Source: Micavibrio_A sp040381535
GTDB lineage: Bacteria > Pseudomonadota > Alphaproteobacteria > Micavibrionales > Micavibrionaceae
Assembly: GCA_040381535.1 (NCBI GenBank)
Contig: JBEIHF010000048.1
Span: 1-6,146, forward strand
Reading direction: 5' to 3'
DNA length: 6,146 bases
Position numbers and translations under genes: made by a program. The notes beneath the pieces were generated by a model. It ran no database searches. It had not been told where the DNA came from and was given only the letters and a program-made list of their open reading frames with translations. This document shows positions 1 through 6,146 of this stretch, one piece after another; position 1 is the first letter of the stretch; each line of letters begins with the position of its first letter.

Positions 1-2713
1 AGTTGCCACGCATATGGCCACGGTTGTGCAACTTACAAAAACGCAAAACACACAATCTGAAAATCTTCCATCTTTGCGCAAAGTTGAAGCTGTATCTGCG
101 GCTGCTCTGCAGGTCCACAAAATGGAATTGCAGCGTTTGGAAGATGCGGACCGTGAACTTCATGACCAATTGGAAGAGGCACGCCAGCAACTCGAACAAA
201 CCAACGCAGACCGTGCGCATGAATCCGAGATGCTGGGTGAAAGCTCTAGCGTTCTGGAGAAGTTGGAAGAAGAGGAACGTTTTCTTTCTGAATCCCGCCG
301 CAATGAAGAAAGCGATCTTGATCAAAAGAAAGCCATTAAAGCAGAACTCGAACAAAAGGTTTTGAAGCTTGAAGCCAATTACGAAACCTTCATGCAAAAA
401 ACAGCGGATACCAAAGCGGCCCGACAACGTATTGAACAGCAAATCAATGCCGATCAATCGCGCATGTCTGTCGCTGAAGAGCGCAAGGAAAAGCTGAACG
501 AAGACCTTGCCCGTGCGAAATCCCAATTCGAAAATGATTCCGAATTGGAAGATTTGAAGGACGGGATTGTTTCCCTCGAGGGCGAAACGACTGAATTACG
601 CGCTACGTTAGAAACGGCGGAAGCTGATATCACGAACGCCCGTAAAGCATTGGAGGATACGAGGGCTTTTCGTCAGGATGCCGAGCGCAAGAAATCCGAG
701 ATTGAATCCGAGATCAAAGCGCTGGAACGCATTCTGAATGCGGATACGCAATCGCTTTTTAAGCCCGTTTTAGATGATATTAAACCCGACAGGGGTTTTG
801 AAAAGGCGCTCTCACGCGCTTTGGGCGATACGCTTATGGCGTCTAAAGACAAAGAAGCGCCTTCCGTGTTTCTTGACTTTGCCGAAGAGCAAATGGATGC
901 GCCCGCCCTTCCCGCAGGCACGCGTAAATTGGAACCGCATGTACAGGCGCCGAAATATTTACACCGCGCCATCGGCTTTATCGGCGTTGTCGATACACAA
1001 GAAGAAGGCGACAAGCTCGGTTCACAATTGAAACCCGGTCAATCCATCGTATCTTTGGACGGCGCGTATTGGCGTTGGGACGGTCTGCATATCAAGGCGT
1101 CCGCTTCGGATCGTCACGCGATACAGCTTCAGCAAAAAAACCGTTTGGAAGAACTCACCCGCGAATTGCCGGATGTCGATTGGCAATACCGCGAATCCGC
1201 TGACAAAACCAATGCATCCGATGAAGCTTTGAAAGCTCTTGTGTCTTCGGTCTATTCCGTGCGCTCGGAATTGCGTTCCAAAGAACAAGACCTTAACGGC
1301 AAGCAATCTCGCTTGAACCGTTTGACCGAACAACGTTCGGGTGTCTTTGCTGAAATCGCGAAATTCGAAGAATCCCTGAAACGCACAGAAGAAGACATTG
1401 TCGGTTACCGCGTGAGTATCGTTACACTCAAGGAAGAGCTCGCGACTTATAACGAAGAGACAATGGCTTCTCATGCACAAGAAGTGGAAGCGCTCCGCAC
1501 GACCTTAATCGAAGCCCGCGATGCTTTGAACTATGCCGTACGCAATCTTGACCAGATCCAACAAGAACAGGGCCGCCGTATGGCGCGCATGCACGCCATC
1601 GCCGACGAGCGCAACCACCACACCAACCGTTCCATCCGTTCCCGCGAACGTGCCAAAGAGTTGGAGCAACGCCAAAAAACACTCACCGAGCGCGTTGAGG
1701 AACTCGAAAACCGTCCGCAGACGATTGATGATAACCGCGAAGAACTTATGTCCAAGGTTTCCGATCTGGAGAAAGCGCGCGGACAGGCATCTGACGATCT
1801 TTCCGAAGTCGAATCCGAACTTGCCATCACGACACGTGCTTTGAAAGAAGCCGAGGCCATTCTGGGTGAAGCCCGTGAAGCCCGCGCACACGCGCAGGCT
1901 TTAGTGCAAAGCGGTCAGGAAATATTGGAACACCTTGTGGTTTCCATTACCGAGCAATTCAGCCAAGGCCCGAATGACCTGAAGGAAGCTGCCACGGCAG
2001 CCGATATTTTAGATGATGAAAATCTGCCTGCAATTGAGCCTTTGAAGTCACAAAAAGAAAGATTTACACGCGAACGCGACCAGATAGGCCCCGTAAACTT
2101 GCAGGCCGAAGAAGAAGCTGAAGGTCTGGAAACGGAGATGGGTACCATCTTCCGTGAACGTGACGATCTTACGCAGGCTATCGAAGAGCTACGTGCTGGT
2201 ATCGACAAACTCAACAAAGAAGCGCGCGAGCGTTTGACCGCGGCTTTTGATATCGTCAACGGCCACTTTAAAGAATTGTTCGTGAAACTGTTTCACGGTG
2301 GCCAAGCTTATTTGAAATTAATTGAATCAGATGACCCCTTGGAATCGGGTCTCGAAATCTACGCCCAGCCTCCTGGCAAAACGTTGCAGTCCTTGTCACT
2401 CCTTTCGGGCGGTGAGCAGACGTTGGCGTCCATTGCGCTGATCTTCGCCATGTTCCTCACCAACCCTTCGCCGATCTGCGTACTTGACGAGATTGATGCG
2501 CCTTTGGACGATGCGAACGTGGATCGCGTATGCAACCTGCTGGATGATATTATCCAGCGCGGCCATACACGCTTTCTGGTCGTTACTCACCACCGTTTGA
2601 CGATGGCCCGTATGGACCGTCTCTACGGCGTGACGATGGCAGAGCGCGGCGTGTCCCAATTGGTATCTGTCGACCTGAACCGGCAGATGGACTTCCTTGA
2701 AGCCGCCGAGTAA
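1..2713 (+). CDS. smc: Chromosome segregation protein SMC, 5'-truncated by window edge
   Basis: SMC is a cytoplasmic ATPase that, as a dimer with ScpA and ScpB, compacts and separates replicated chromosomes. The reading frame is open from base 2, so the gene starts upstream. The first ATG at 14 is internal. Counting residues from that ATG, 1-245 are a Glu/Lys/Arg-rich coiled coil. Residues 248-365 are the hinge (GFEKALSRALGD, later WRWDG). Residues 370-680 are the returning coiled coil, and 690-899 are the C-terminal head. The head shows IGPVN at 691, the ABC signature LSGGEQ at 797 (bases 2402-2419), Walker B VLDEID with D825 and E826, the D-loop APLDDANVDR and a switch histidine in VVTHHRLTM. 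The N-terminal head with Walker A is missing. With a family length near 1150, about 250 residues lie outside. The frame is intact. Identification is very secure. Confidence 0.97.
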   Translation, partial: VATHMATVVQLTKTQNTQSENLPSLRKVEAVSAAALQVHKMELQRLEDADRELHDQLEEARQQLEQTNADRAHESEMLGESSSVLEKLEEEERFLSESRRNEESDLDQKKAIKAELEQKVLKLEANYETFMQKTADTKAARQRIEQQINADQSRMSVAEERKEKLNEDLARAKSQFENDSELEDLKDGIVSLEGETTELRATLETAEADITNARKALEDTRAFRQDAERKKSEIESEIKALERILNADTQSLFKPVLDDIKPDRGFEKALSRALGDTLMASKDKEAPSVFLDFAEEQMDAPALPAGTRKLEPHVQAPKYLHRAIGFIGVVDTQEEGDKLGSQLKPGQSIVSLDGAYWRWDGLHIKASASDRHAIQLQQKNRLEELTRELPDVDWQYRESADKTNASDEALKALVSSVYSVRSELRSKEQDLNGKQSRLNRLTEQRSGVFAEIAKFEESLKRTEEDIVGYRVSIVTLKEELATYNEETMASHAQEVEALRTTLIEARDALNYAVRNLDQIQQEQGRRMARMHAIADERNHHTNRSIRSRERAKELEQRQKTLTERVEELENRPQTIDDNREELMSKVSDLEKARGQASDDLSEVESELAITTRALKEAEAILGEAREARAHAQALVQSGQEILEHLVVSITEQFSQGPNDLKEAATAADILDDENLPAIEPLKSQKERFTRERDQIGPVNLQAEEEAEGLETEMGTIFRERDDLTQAIEELRAGIDKLNKEARERLTAAFDIVNGHFKELFVKLFHGGQAYLKLIESDDPLESGLEIYAQPPGKTLQSLSLLSGGEQTLASIALIFAMFLTNPSPICVLDEIDAPLDDANVDRVCNLLDDIIQRGHTRFLVVTHHRLTMARMDRLYGVTMAERGVSQLVSVDLNRQMDFLEAAE

Positions 2714-2730
2714 ACTATCCTGCGTTTTTT

Positions 2731-2737
2731 AGAGGGG
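2731..2737 (+). promoter_or_regulatory. Shine-Dalgarno of the PAP2 gene, decides a TTG start
   Basis: AGAGGGG lies 9 bases before TTG at 2747, in the 33-base gap after the smc stop. The next in-frame TTG codons (2753 and 2759) are too far from it. The first in-frame ATG (2834) would remove the first membrane helix. This makes TTG at 2747 the best start. No hairpin followed by a T-run is visible in the gap, so readthrough from smc is plausible. Confidence 0.6.
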
Positions 2738-2746
2738 ATCTTCCGC

Positions 2747-3790
2747 TTGTCTTTGGCTTTGTCCTTTCAAAACCACCGCAATCTGTTTTACGTGACGTTG
2801 GCTTACGCGGCAGTTGTCCTCGCCGTTTGCTTGATGTGTGATGTGAACTGGCTACGCCTTTTGTTGCTCGGCATATCGGCGCTGTTATTTTCCATCGTGT
2901 ATTTCCAGATATTGCTTGGCGTGTACTTCATAAAGGCGCTTATTTACGATCGCCCCAAAACTTTTAATCCGTTTAAATTTTTAAGCCATGTCTGGGCCAG
3001 CGCAGAAAAGCATCTGGGTGATTTTTTTCACACCAAGCTGGCCAAAGACGGCGCGGTTACCGTTCTAATTATTTCATTTTATCTTTTGTTCTTTTGCTAC
3101 CTGAAATCACTTTTTCCAGTGATTGCGCCCGCGAATTGGGATACATATTGGGCGCATATGGATATGTGGGTGCATGGCGGAAAATACCCGCATCAATATC
3201 TCTTGCCGTTCGTTCAGGCGCACAATCTCGAAATATGGCTAGAACGCGTTTACATCGCATGGTTCCTGATCATGTATTTCGCCAATACCTATTGCTTCTT
3301 TTACGACCAAAACGAAATCCGCAGAAAGCAATTCATATGGTCTTTTGTTCTTTGTTGGATGGTTGCAGGTTCCGCCATGGCGATCGGGTTTTATTCCGCA
3401 GGTCCTATTTTCTATCATTTGATTAATCCCGATGTGGTTAACCCCTATGCCGAATTGCTAGCGTGGATGCAGGTGGTGAATGACGGTAAGCCCGCTTTCG
3501 CTTATGACGCAGGTATGGCTCTGTATGAGACCGCCAATGATGCCATTCATCCCGACCTTAACGGAACATCAGCGATGCCGAGCCAGCATGTGGGTATCGC
3601 GTGGCTTATGGCGCTTTATGCGTTTCAGTTTAAAAAATGGCTGGGAATTCTTATGACGGTATTCACGTTGGCAATCATGGTCGGCTCCGTCATTCTTGGC
3701 TGGCATTACGCCGTGGACGGTTATCTTGGCGTTATTGTTGTTTCCTCTATATGGTTTTCGTCAGGTTTCGTCCTGCGCAGGAGGGCTTAA
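2747..3790 (+). CDS. PAP2-superfamily integral membrane phosphatase/phosphotransferase (PAP2_3, Aur1-like)
   Basis: This is a 347-residue polytopic membrane protein that probably removes or transfers a phosphate-linked head group on a lipid. Hydrophobic helices lie near residues 12-31, 36-66, 103-125, 164-187, 194-225, 283-296, 298-318 and 325-343. The catalytic pattern is that of the PAP2 superfamily: AMPSQH with His281, then GWHYAVD with His320 and Asp324 (H-x3-D). A short AMPS-H motif and an HY-x2-D motif resemble the PAP2_3 branch, which includes fungal inositol phosphorylceramide synthase Aur1. The classic KxxxxxxRP first motif is not evident. The conserved-looking WVHGGKYPHQ (151-160) and SAGPIFY (217-223) fit that branch. 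The start is TTG, 9 bases after AGAGGGG. The gene follows smc by 33 bases and ends one base before atpI, so it is probably cotranscribed with the atp genes. The superfamily is secure. The substrate is unknown: phosphatidic acid, undecaprenyl pyrophosphate or a sphingolipid-like head group are all possible. Confidence 0.85.
   Translation: MSLALSFQNHRNLFYVTLAYAAVVLAVCLMCDVNWLRLLLLGISALLFSIVYFQILLGVYFIKALIYDRPKTFNPFKFLSHVWASAEKHLGDFFHTKLAKDGAVTVLIISFYLLFFCYLKSLFPVIAPANWDTYWAHMDMWVHGGKYPHQYLLPFVQAHNLEIWLERVYIAWFLIMYFANTYCFFYDQNEIRRKQFIWSFVLCWMVAGSAMAIGFYSAGPIFYHLINPDVVNPYAELLAWMQVVNDGKPAFAYDAGMALYETANDAIHPDLNGTSAMPSQHVGIAWLMALYAFQFKKWLGILMTVFTLAIMVGSVILGWHYAVDGYLGVIVVSSIWFSSGFVLRRRA
3779..3785 (+). 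promoter_or_regulatory. atpI Shine-Dalgarno formed by the PAP2 gene's last arginine codons
   Basis: AGGAGGG is a near-perfect anti-SD match, 6 bases before the atpI ATG. The same bases encode the C-terminal Arg-Arg plus the first base of the final Ala codon of the PAP2 protein (ending RRRA). Ribosomes finishing the PAP2 stop at 3788-3790 are therefore placed at the atpI start, which suggests translational coupling. Confidence 0.8.
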
Positions 3791-3791
3791 A

Positions 3792-4130
3792 ATGTCCAAG
3801 CTTGATGAACTAGACGCCGCTTTGAAAAAGGCGCAGGACGCACAAAACGCACAGAATCTTGTCATGCCCAAAGGTTATTCCAAAGAAATGAATATGGGTA
3901 TGCGTGCATTTATGGAAATGTTAGGGGTATTGCTCGGTTCCGGGCTCATGGGATGGGCGTTGGACGCATATTTCAATACATCCCCTACACTGCTGATTAT
4001 CTTCGTGATTTTGGGTATCGTTGCTGCGTTCTACAATGTGTATAAATTAACCCGCAATCTGGGTACGGCAATCGGTGCTAACAACTTGCAATCCGAAGAA
4101 AAAACCGCTAGAAAACCCTCGCAAAATTAA
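3792..4130 (+). CDS. atpI: ATP synthase protein I (AtpI), Fo assembly factor
   Basis: AtpI is a small inner-membrane protein that assists c-ring assembly and is not part of the finished enzyme. The product has 112 residues, normal for the alphaproteobacterial form. It has a charged, Ala/Gln-rich cytoplasmic N-terminus (1-35), a first membrane helix at about 39-59 with MEMLGVLLGSGLMGWALD, a short loop (NTSP), and a second helix at about 65-85. The basic tail (TRNLG) is followed by a polar C-terminus. The start is the ATG at 3792, directly after the strong AGGAGGG. The same frame stays open upstream to 3696, but that part overlaps the conserved PAP2 active site in another frame and is not coding here. 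Its position as first gene of the Fo operon supports the call. atpB follows after 39 bases. Confidence 0.92.
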   Translation: MSKLDELDAALKKAQDAQNAQNLVMPKGYSKEMNMGMRAFMEMLGVLLGSGLMGWALDAYFNTSPTLLIIFVILGIVAAFYNVYKLTRNLGTAIGANNLQSEEKTARKPSQN

Positions 4131-4150
4131 ACGATCCGCAGAGACCGAAA

Positions 4151-4158
4151 AAAGAGAG
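4151..4158 (+). promoter_or_regulatory. Weak Shine-Dalgarno of atpB, before a GTG start
   Basis: AAAGAGAG lies 11 bases before GTG at 4170, a modest match with long spacing. An in-frame TAA at 4164-4166 rules out any earlier start. The next in-frame ATG (4263) would delete the conserved N-terminus, so GTG is the real start. Confidence 0.5.
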
Positions 4159-4169
4159 CGAATTAAAGC

Positions 4170-4916
4170 GTGGCAAGCCCTATCCACCAGTTTGAAATCA
4201 CCCCGATTGTGCCTTTCCATGTCGGCGGCGTAGATCTTTCCTTCACCAATTCCGCTTTGTGGATGATCATCGCAGTTGTTCTTGCGACCGTTTCCCTGAC
4301 AGCGGCGATGCGTAACAAATCGATGGTTCCTTCCCGCGGTCAGTTGATGGCCGAAGGTTTGTACAAATTCATCTACTCCATGGTCCGCGATAATATCGGT
4401 GAAAAAGGCATGGGTTACTTCCCGTTCGTTTTCACGATGTTCATGATTGTGTTGCTCGGTAACGTTCTTGGCATGATCCCCGGTGCATTTACATTTACAT
4501 CGCACATTGCCGTTACCGGCATTCTTGCGCTCATTATTTTCGTTCTCGTCACCGTAATGGGTTTCGTGAAGCACGGTTTGCATTTCTTGCAGTTGTTCTT
4601 TCCACCCGGCGTGCCTGTTATTCTGGCCCCGCTCATCATTCCAATTGAGATCATTTCGTTTTTAAGCCGACCCGTAACGTTGTCGCTTCGCTTGTTTATC
4701 AACATGCTTGCAGGACACTTGATGGTAAAAGTCATCGCCGGATTCTCCGTCATGATGATCGGCGCCGGCGTTGCAGGCATGCTCGGCTCCATTGGCCCGA
4801 TGCTCTTCAACGTGCTGCTTATCGGCTTTGAAGTGTTTGTGTGTCTTGTCCAAGCGTATGTGTTCGCACTTCTAACCTGCATTTATCTGCGGGATACGGT
4901 TGAACTGGCTCACTAG
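4170..4916 (+). CDS. atpB: F1Fo ATP synthase subunit a
   Basis: Subunit a is the inner-membrane stator protein that provides the two proton half-channels against the rotating c-ring. It has 248 residues, usual for alphaproteobacteria. The N-terminus PIHQFEI and FTNSAL (25-30) are typical. Membrane segments lie near 28-46, 85-105, 112-133, 149-166, 167-200 and 207-239. The essential arginine is Arg174 in SLRLFINMLAGH (172-183). Gln228 in VQAYVFALL matches the helper glutamine (E. coli Gln252). His183 and Glu221 occupy the places of E. coli Glu219 and His245, that is, with the residues exchanged, as in mitochondrial ATP6. The start is GTG with a weak SD. That is compatible with only one copy of a per enzyme, but this link is inference. 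It lies 39 bases from both atpI and atpE. Identification is very secure. Confidence 0.97.
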   Translation: MASPIHQFEITPIVPFHVGGVDLSFTNSALWMIIAVVLATVSLTAAMRNKSMVPSRGQLMAEGLYKFIYSMVRDNIGEKGMGYFPFVFTMFMIVLLGNVLGMIPGAFTFTSHIAVTGILALIIFVLVTVMGFVKHGLHFLQLFFPPGVPVILAPLIIPIEIISFLSRPVTLSLRLFINMLAGHLMVKVIAGFSVMMIGAGVAGMLGSIGPMLFNVLLIGFEVFVCLVQAYVFALLTCIYLRDTVELAH

Positions 4917-4955
4917 AATTAAACCAACTAACCAAACCAAACTAAGAGGAATAAA
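4917..4955 (+). promoter_or_regulatory. A/C-rich leader and strong Shine-Dalgarno of atpE
   Basis: The gap between atpB and atpE contains no G from its start (4917) to 4944, and it repeats ACCAA-like units. The strong SD AAGAGGA (4944-4950) follows, 5 bases before ATG. Such a stretch should stay unfolded in mRNA. E. coli atpE has a known A/U-rich upstream enhancer that raises translation of the many-copy c subunit. A similar role here is inference. No promoter or terminator is seen in the gap. Confidence 0.55.
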
Positions 4956-5183
4956 ATGGATATCGAAACAATCAAAATCATCGCTGCTGCTGTGGCCCTG
5001 CTCCCCATTCTGGGCGTTGGTATCGGTCTAGGTCTGATCTTCGGATCGTTCAATGGCGCCGTGTCCCGCAACCCTTCGATTCAAGGTTCGCTGTTTGGCA
5101 CGCTGATCTTTGGATTTGCTGTTACAGAAGCTCTCGCAATTTTCTGTCTCGGTATCTCGCTGTTGATCTTGTTCGGTCTGTAA
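4956..5183 (+). CDS. atpE: F1Fo ATP synthase subunit c
   Basis: Subunit c is the proton-carrying hairpin that forms the rotating membrane ring. It has 75 residues, normal for the family. Helix 1 (about 6-32) carries the glycine ladder with Gly20, 22, 24, 26 and 30. The polar loop has Arg38-Asn39-Pro40. Helix 2 (about 46-73) carries the essential carboxylate Glu58 in GFAVTEAL. Residues that bind sodium in Na+-type c subunits (Gln and Ser at the equivalent places) are Leu25 and Ala59 here, which points to proton coupling. The ATG follows a strong AAGAGGA by 5 bases, the best ribosome site in the operon apart from that of atpI. This fits the need for many copies per enzyme. It sits between atpB and atpF', as in other alphaproteobacteria. 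Confidence 0.97.
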   Translation: MDIETIKIIAAAVALLPILGVGIGLGLIFGSFNGAVSRNPSIQGSLFGTLIFGFAVTEALAIFCLGISLLILFGL

Positions 5184-5197
5184 GATTGCAGGCAAGC

Positions 5198-5860
5198 ATG
5201 CGTTTCATACCCTTTTTGGCTTTTGTTCTGGCGTTGGCTTTTGCGCCGGTGCAGGCTTATTCCGCGGCGGACGCGACAGCGCCCGCAGTAGAAATGTCTG
5301 TTTCCGCCGAGATGCCAGCAAATGGTCATGAAGCGGATGCTGCACATGGCGAAAGCGGCGGTTTGCCGCAATTGAAAGTCGAAACATACGCCAGCCAGAT
5401 TTTTTGGCTGGCAGTTATGTTTGTGGCCCTTTACAGCGCCTTCTCTTTTAAAATCCTTCCCTCCATCGGCGCTGTCGTTCATGGCCGTGAAGGTTTTATT
5501 AAGGGCAACTTGGATGATGCGCAGGCTTTGAAAGACCAAGCGCAGGCCATTCAAGCGTCCTATGAAAAGACGCTTGAGCAAGCCCGTGCGAAAGCCATCG
5601 CCGGTGTGCAAGAAGTCGAAGTGGCAGCGAAGAAGAAGGCGGGCGACCAACTGGATTCTTTTCGCCATAAAGCGAACGGCGAAATGAAAGCCGCCGAAGA
5701 ACGCGTAGAAGGCGCGAAATCCAGAGTTATGGGCGATATGCATCATATAGCCGCCGAAGTGGCTTCGGATGCCGCCCAGAAAATTACCGGTGTTTCCACC
5801 GATATGCAAAATGCCAAGGCGATTGTTGAATCCATCGCCGCTAAAAAAAAGGCCGCCTAA
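5198..5860 (+). CDS. atpF': F1Fo ATP synthase subunit b' (peripheral stalk) with signal-peptide-like N-terminus
   Basis: Subunit b' pairs with b to form the peripheral stalk that keeps F1 from rotating. From the ATG at 5198 it has 220 residues, longer than many b' proteins. Residues 1-20 look like a signal peptide (Arg2, hydrophobic core, possible cleavage after VQA). Residues 21-64 are polar and acidic with two histidines (NGHEADAAHGESGG). The membrane helix is about 65-90 (YASQIFWLAVMFVALY, the typical b' sequence). Residues 95-220 form an Ala/Lys/Glu-rich cytoplasmic coiled coil ending AAKKKAA. A TTG at 5186 would add four residues (MQAS) but has no SD. The ATG has a weak CAGG 5 bases before it and gives a proper signal n-region, so I prefer it. 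The gap from atpE is 14 bases. Translation may depend partly on coupling. Many alphaproteobacterial b' proteins have comparable N-terminal extensions. Confidence 0.93.
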   Translation: MRFIPFLAFVLALAFAPVQAYSAADATAPAVEMSVSAEMPANGHEADAAHGESGGLPQLKVETYASQIFWLAVMFVALYSAFSFKILPSIGAVVHGREGFIKGNLDDAQALKDQAQAIQASYEKTLEQARAKAIAGVQEVEVAAKKKAGDQLDSFRHKANGEMKAAEERVEGAKSRVMGDMHHIAAEVASDAAQKITGVSTDMQNAKAIVESIAAKKKAA

Positions 5861-5863
5861 CCG

Positions 5864-6146
5864 ATGATGGAAATTCTTGAACATAACGCCACCGCCTGGG
5901 TAGGTATTTCTTTTGTGCTCTTCGTGGCATTAGCCGTAAAATTCGGCGCGAAGGGCGTTACCGCCGCACTGGACAAGAAAATTGCCGAAATCCGTTCGGA
6001 AATTGAAACCGCAGAGCGCCTCAAGAAAGAAGCGCAGGAATTGCTTGTCGAATTTCAAACCAAGCAACGCGATGCTGAAAAAGCTGCCGCCCAGATCATC
6101 GATCAGGCGAAGGCGTCTGCCAAAGCCGTTCAAGCCGCTGCCGAAG
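5864..6146 (+). CDS. atpF: F1Fo ATP synthase subunit b, 3'-truncated by window edge
   Basis: This is the second peripheral-stalk subunit. 94 codons are visible and the frame is open at the end of the window. The usual length is about 160, so roughly 65 residues are outside. The N-terminus MMEILEHNATAWVGISF leads into one membrane helix (about 11-27, ending at VKFGAKG). A charged helix from about 35 on (ALDKKIAEIRSEIETAERL) continues into the Ala/Lys/Gln-rich coiled coil (EFQTKQRDAEKAAAQII). This matches the canonical alphaproteobacterial b pattern. Two adjacent in-frame ATGs (5864 and 5867) are possible starts, 3 or 6 bases after the b' stop. No good SD is visible (upstream GGCCGCCTAACCG), so coupling to b' translation is likely. 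Coupling would also favour balanced b and b' amounts, which is inference. Confidence 0.95.
   Translation, partial: MMEILEHNATAWVGISFVLFVALAVKFGAKGVTAALDKKIAEIRSEIETAERLKKEAQELLVEFQTKQRDAEKAAAQIIDQAKASAKAVQAAAE

Noticed and set aside
1022..1891. Several reverse-strand open frames opposite smc
   Set aside because: They overlap one another and the intact SMC coiled-coil frame, and are best explained by codon bias of the coding strand.
2714..2746. Possible terminator after smc (TTTTTT at 2725-2730)
   Set aside because: The T-run is not preceded by a stable inverted repeat, and the next gene's SD starts immediately after it.
3696..3791. In-frame upstream extension of atpI by 32 codons (GTG-type start)
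   Set aside because: It overlaps the PAP2 HY-x2-D active-site region in another frame. The strong AGGAGGG and normal AtpI length point to ATG at 3792.
4047..4583. 178-codon reverse-strand frame opposite atpI end and atpB
   Set aside because: Shadow of conserved membrane-protein genes. His/Asn/Arg-rich translation without a domain and no SD noted.
4131..4955. Two equal 39-base gaps flanking atpB, considered as a repeat
   Set aside because: The two gap sequences are unrelated; equal length appears to be coincidence.
5186..5197. TTG start for b' adding MQAS
   Set aside because: No SD upstream. The ATG at 5198 gives a normal signal-peptide n-region and a weak but better placed SD.
5081..5884. 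267-codon reverse-strand open frame opposite atpE, atpF' and the start of atpF
   Set aside because: It lies wholly antisense to clearly conserved Fo genes. Its translation is low-complexity (Gly/His/Phe-rich) in a way expected from the complement of Ala/Lys/Glu codons. No recognisable domain.

Overview
The window looks like ordinary core chromosome of an alphaproteobacterium. All genes lie on the + strand and are tightly packed: the 3' three quarters of smc (chromosome-condensing ATPase), a PAP2-superfamily membrane phosphatase or phosphotransferase, and then the Fo (membrane) half of the F-type ATP synthase in the order atpI-atpB-atpE-atpF'-atpF. The last gene runs off the right edge. Four things point to Alphaproteobacteria. 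The Fo genes start with atpI and no F1 gene interrupts them. There is a separate b' gene beside b. Subunit a begins with the alphaproteobacterial PIHQFEI motif and has a mitochondria-like His/Glu arrangement. The SMC C-terminus matches my recollection of that class. Base composition looks moderate rather than GC-rich. I would not name a genus; a Rhodospirillales- or Micavibrio-like lineage is only a guess.

Layout: bases 1-2713 are smc (hinge, second coiled coil, C-terminal ATPase head). A 33-base gap holds a Shine-Dalgarno (SD) sequence for a TTG-started PAP2 gene (2747-3790). One base later atpI starts (3792-4130), and its SD is made of the last arginine codons of the PAP2 gene. A 39-base gap precedes GTG-started atpB (4170-4916). 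Another 39-base gap, A/C-rich and free of G up to its strong SD, precedes atpE (4956-5183). atpF' (5198-5860) and atpF (from 5864) follow almost without gaps. There is no gene-free stretch over 300 bases. I saw no RNA gene, mobile element, CRISPR array, long repeat or convincing terminator.

The ATP synthase genes work as one unit. AtpI helps assemble the c-ring. Subunits a and c form the proton path. The b and b' subunits make the peripheral stalk that holds the F1 part, which is encoded outside the window. SMC acts separately in chromosome compaction. The PAP2 protein probably handles a lipid phosphate head group at the membrane, but its substrate cannot be read from sequence. I found no new multi-gene system. 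The points worth a second look are the PAP2 gene wedged between smc and atpI, the coding/SD overlap at its end, the atpE leader, and the signal-peptide-bearing b' subunit.
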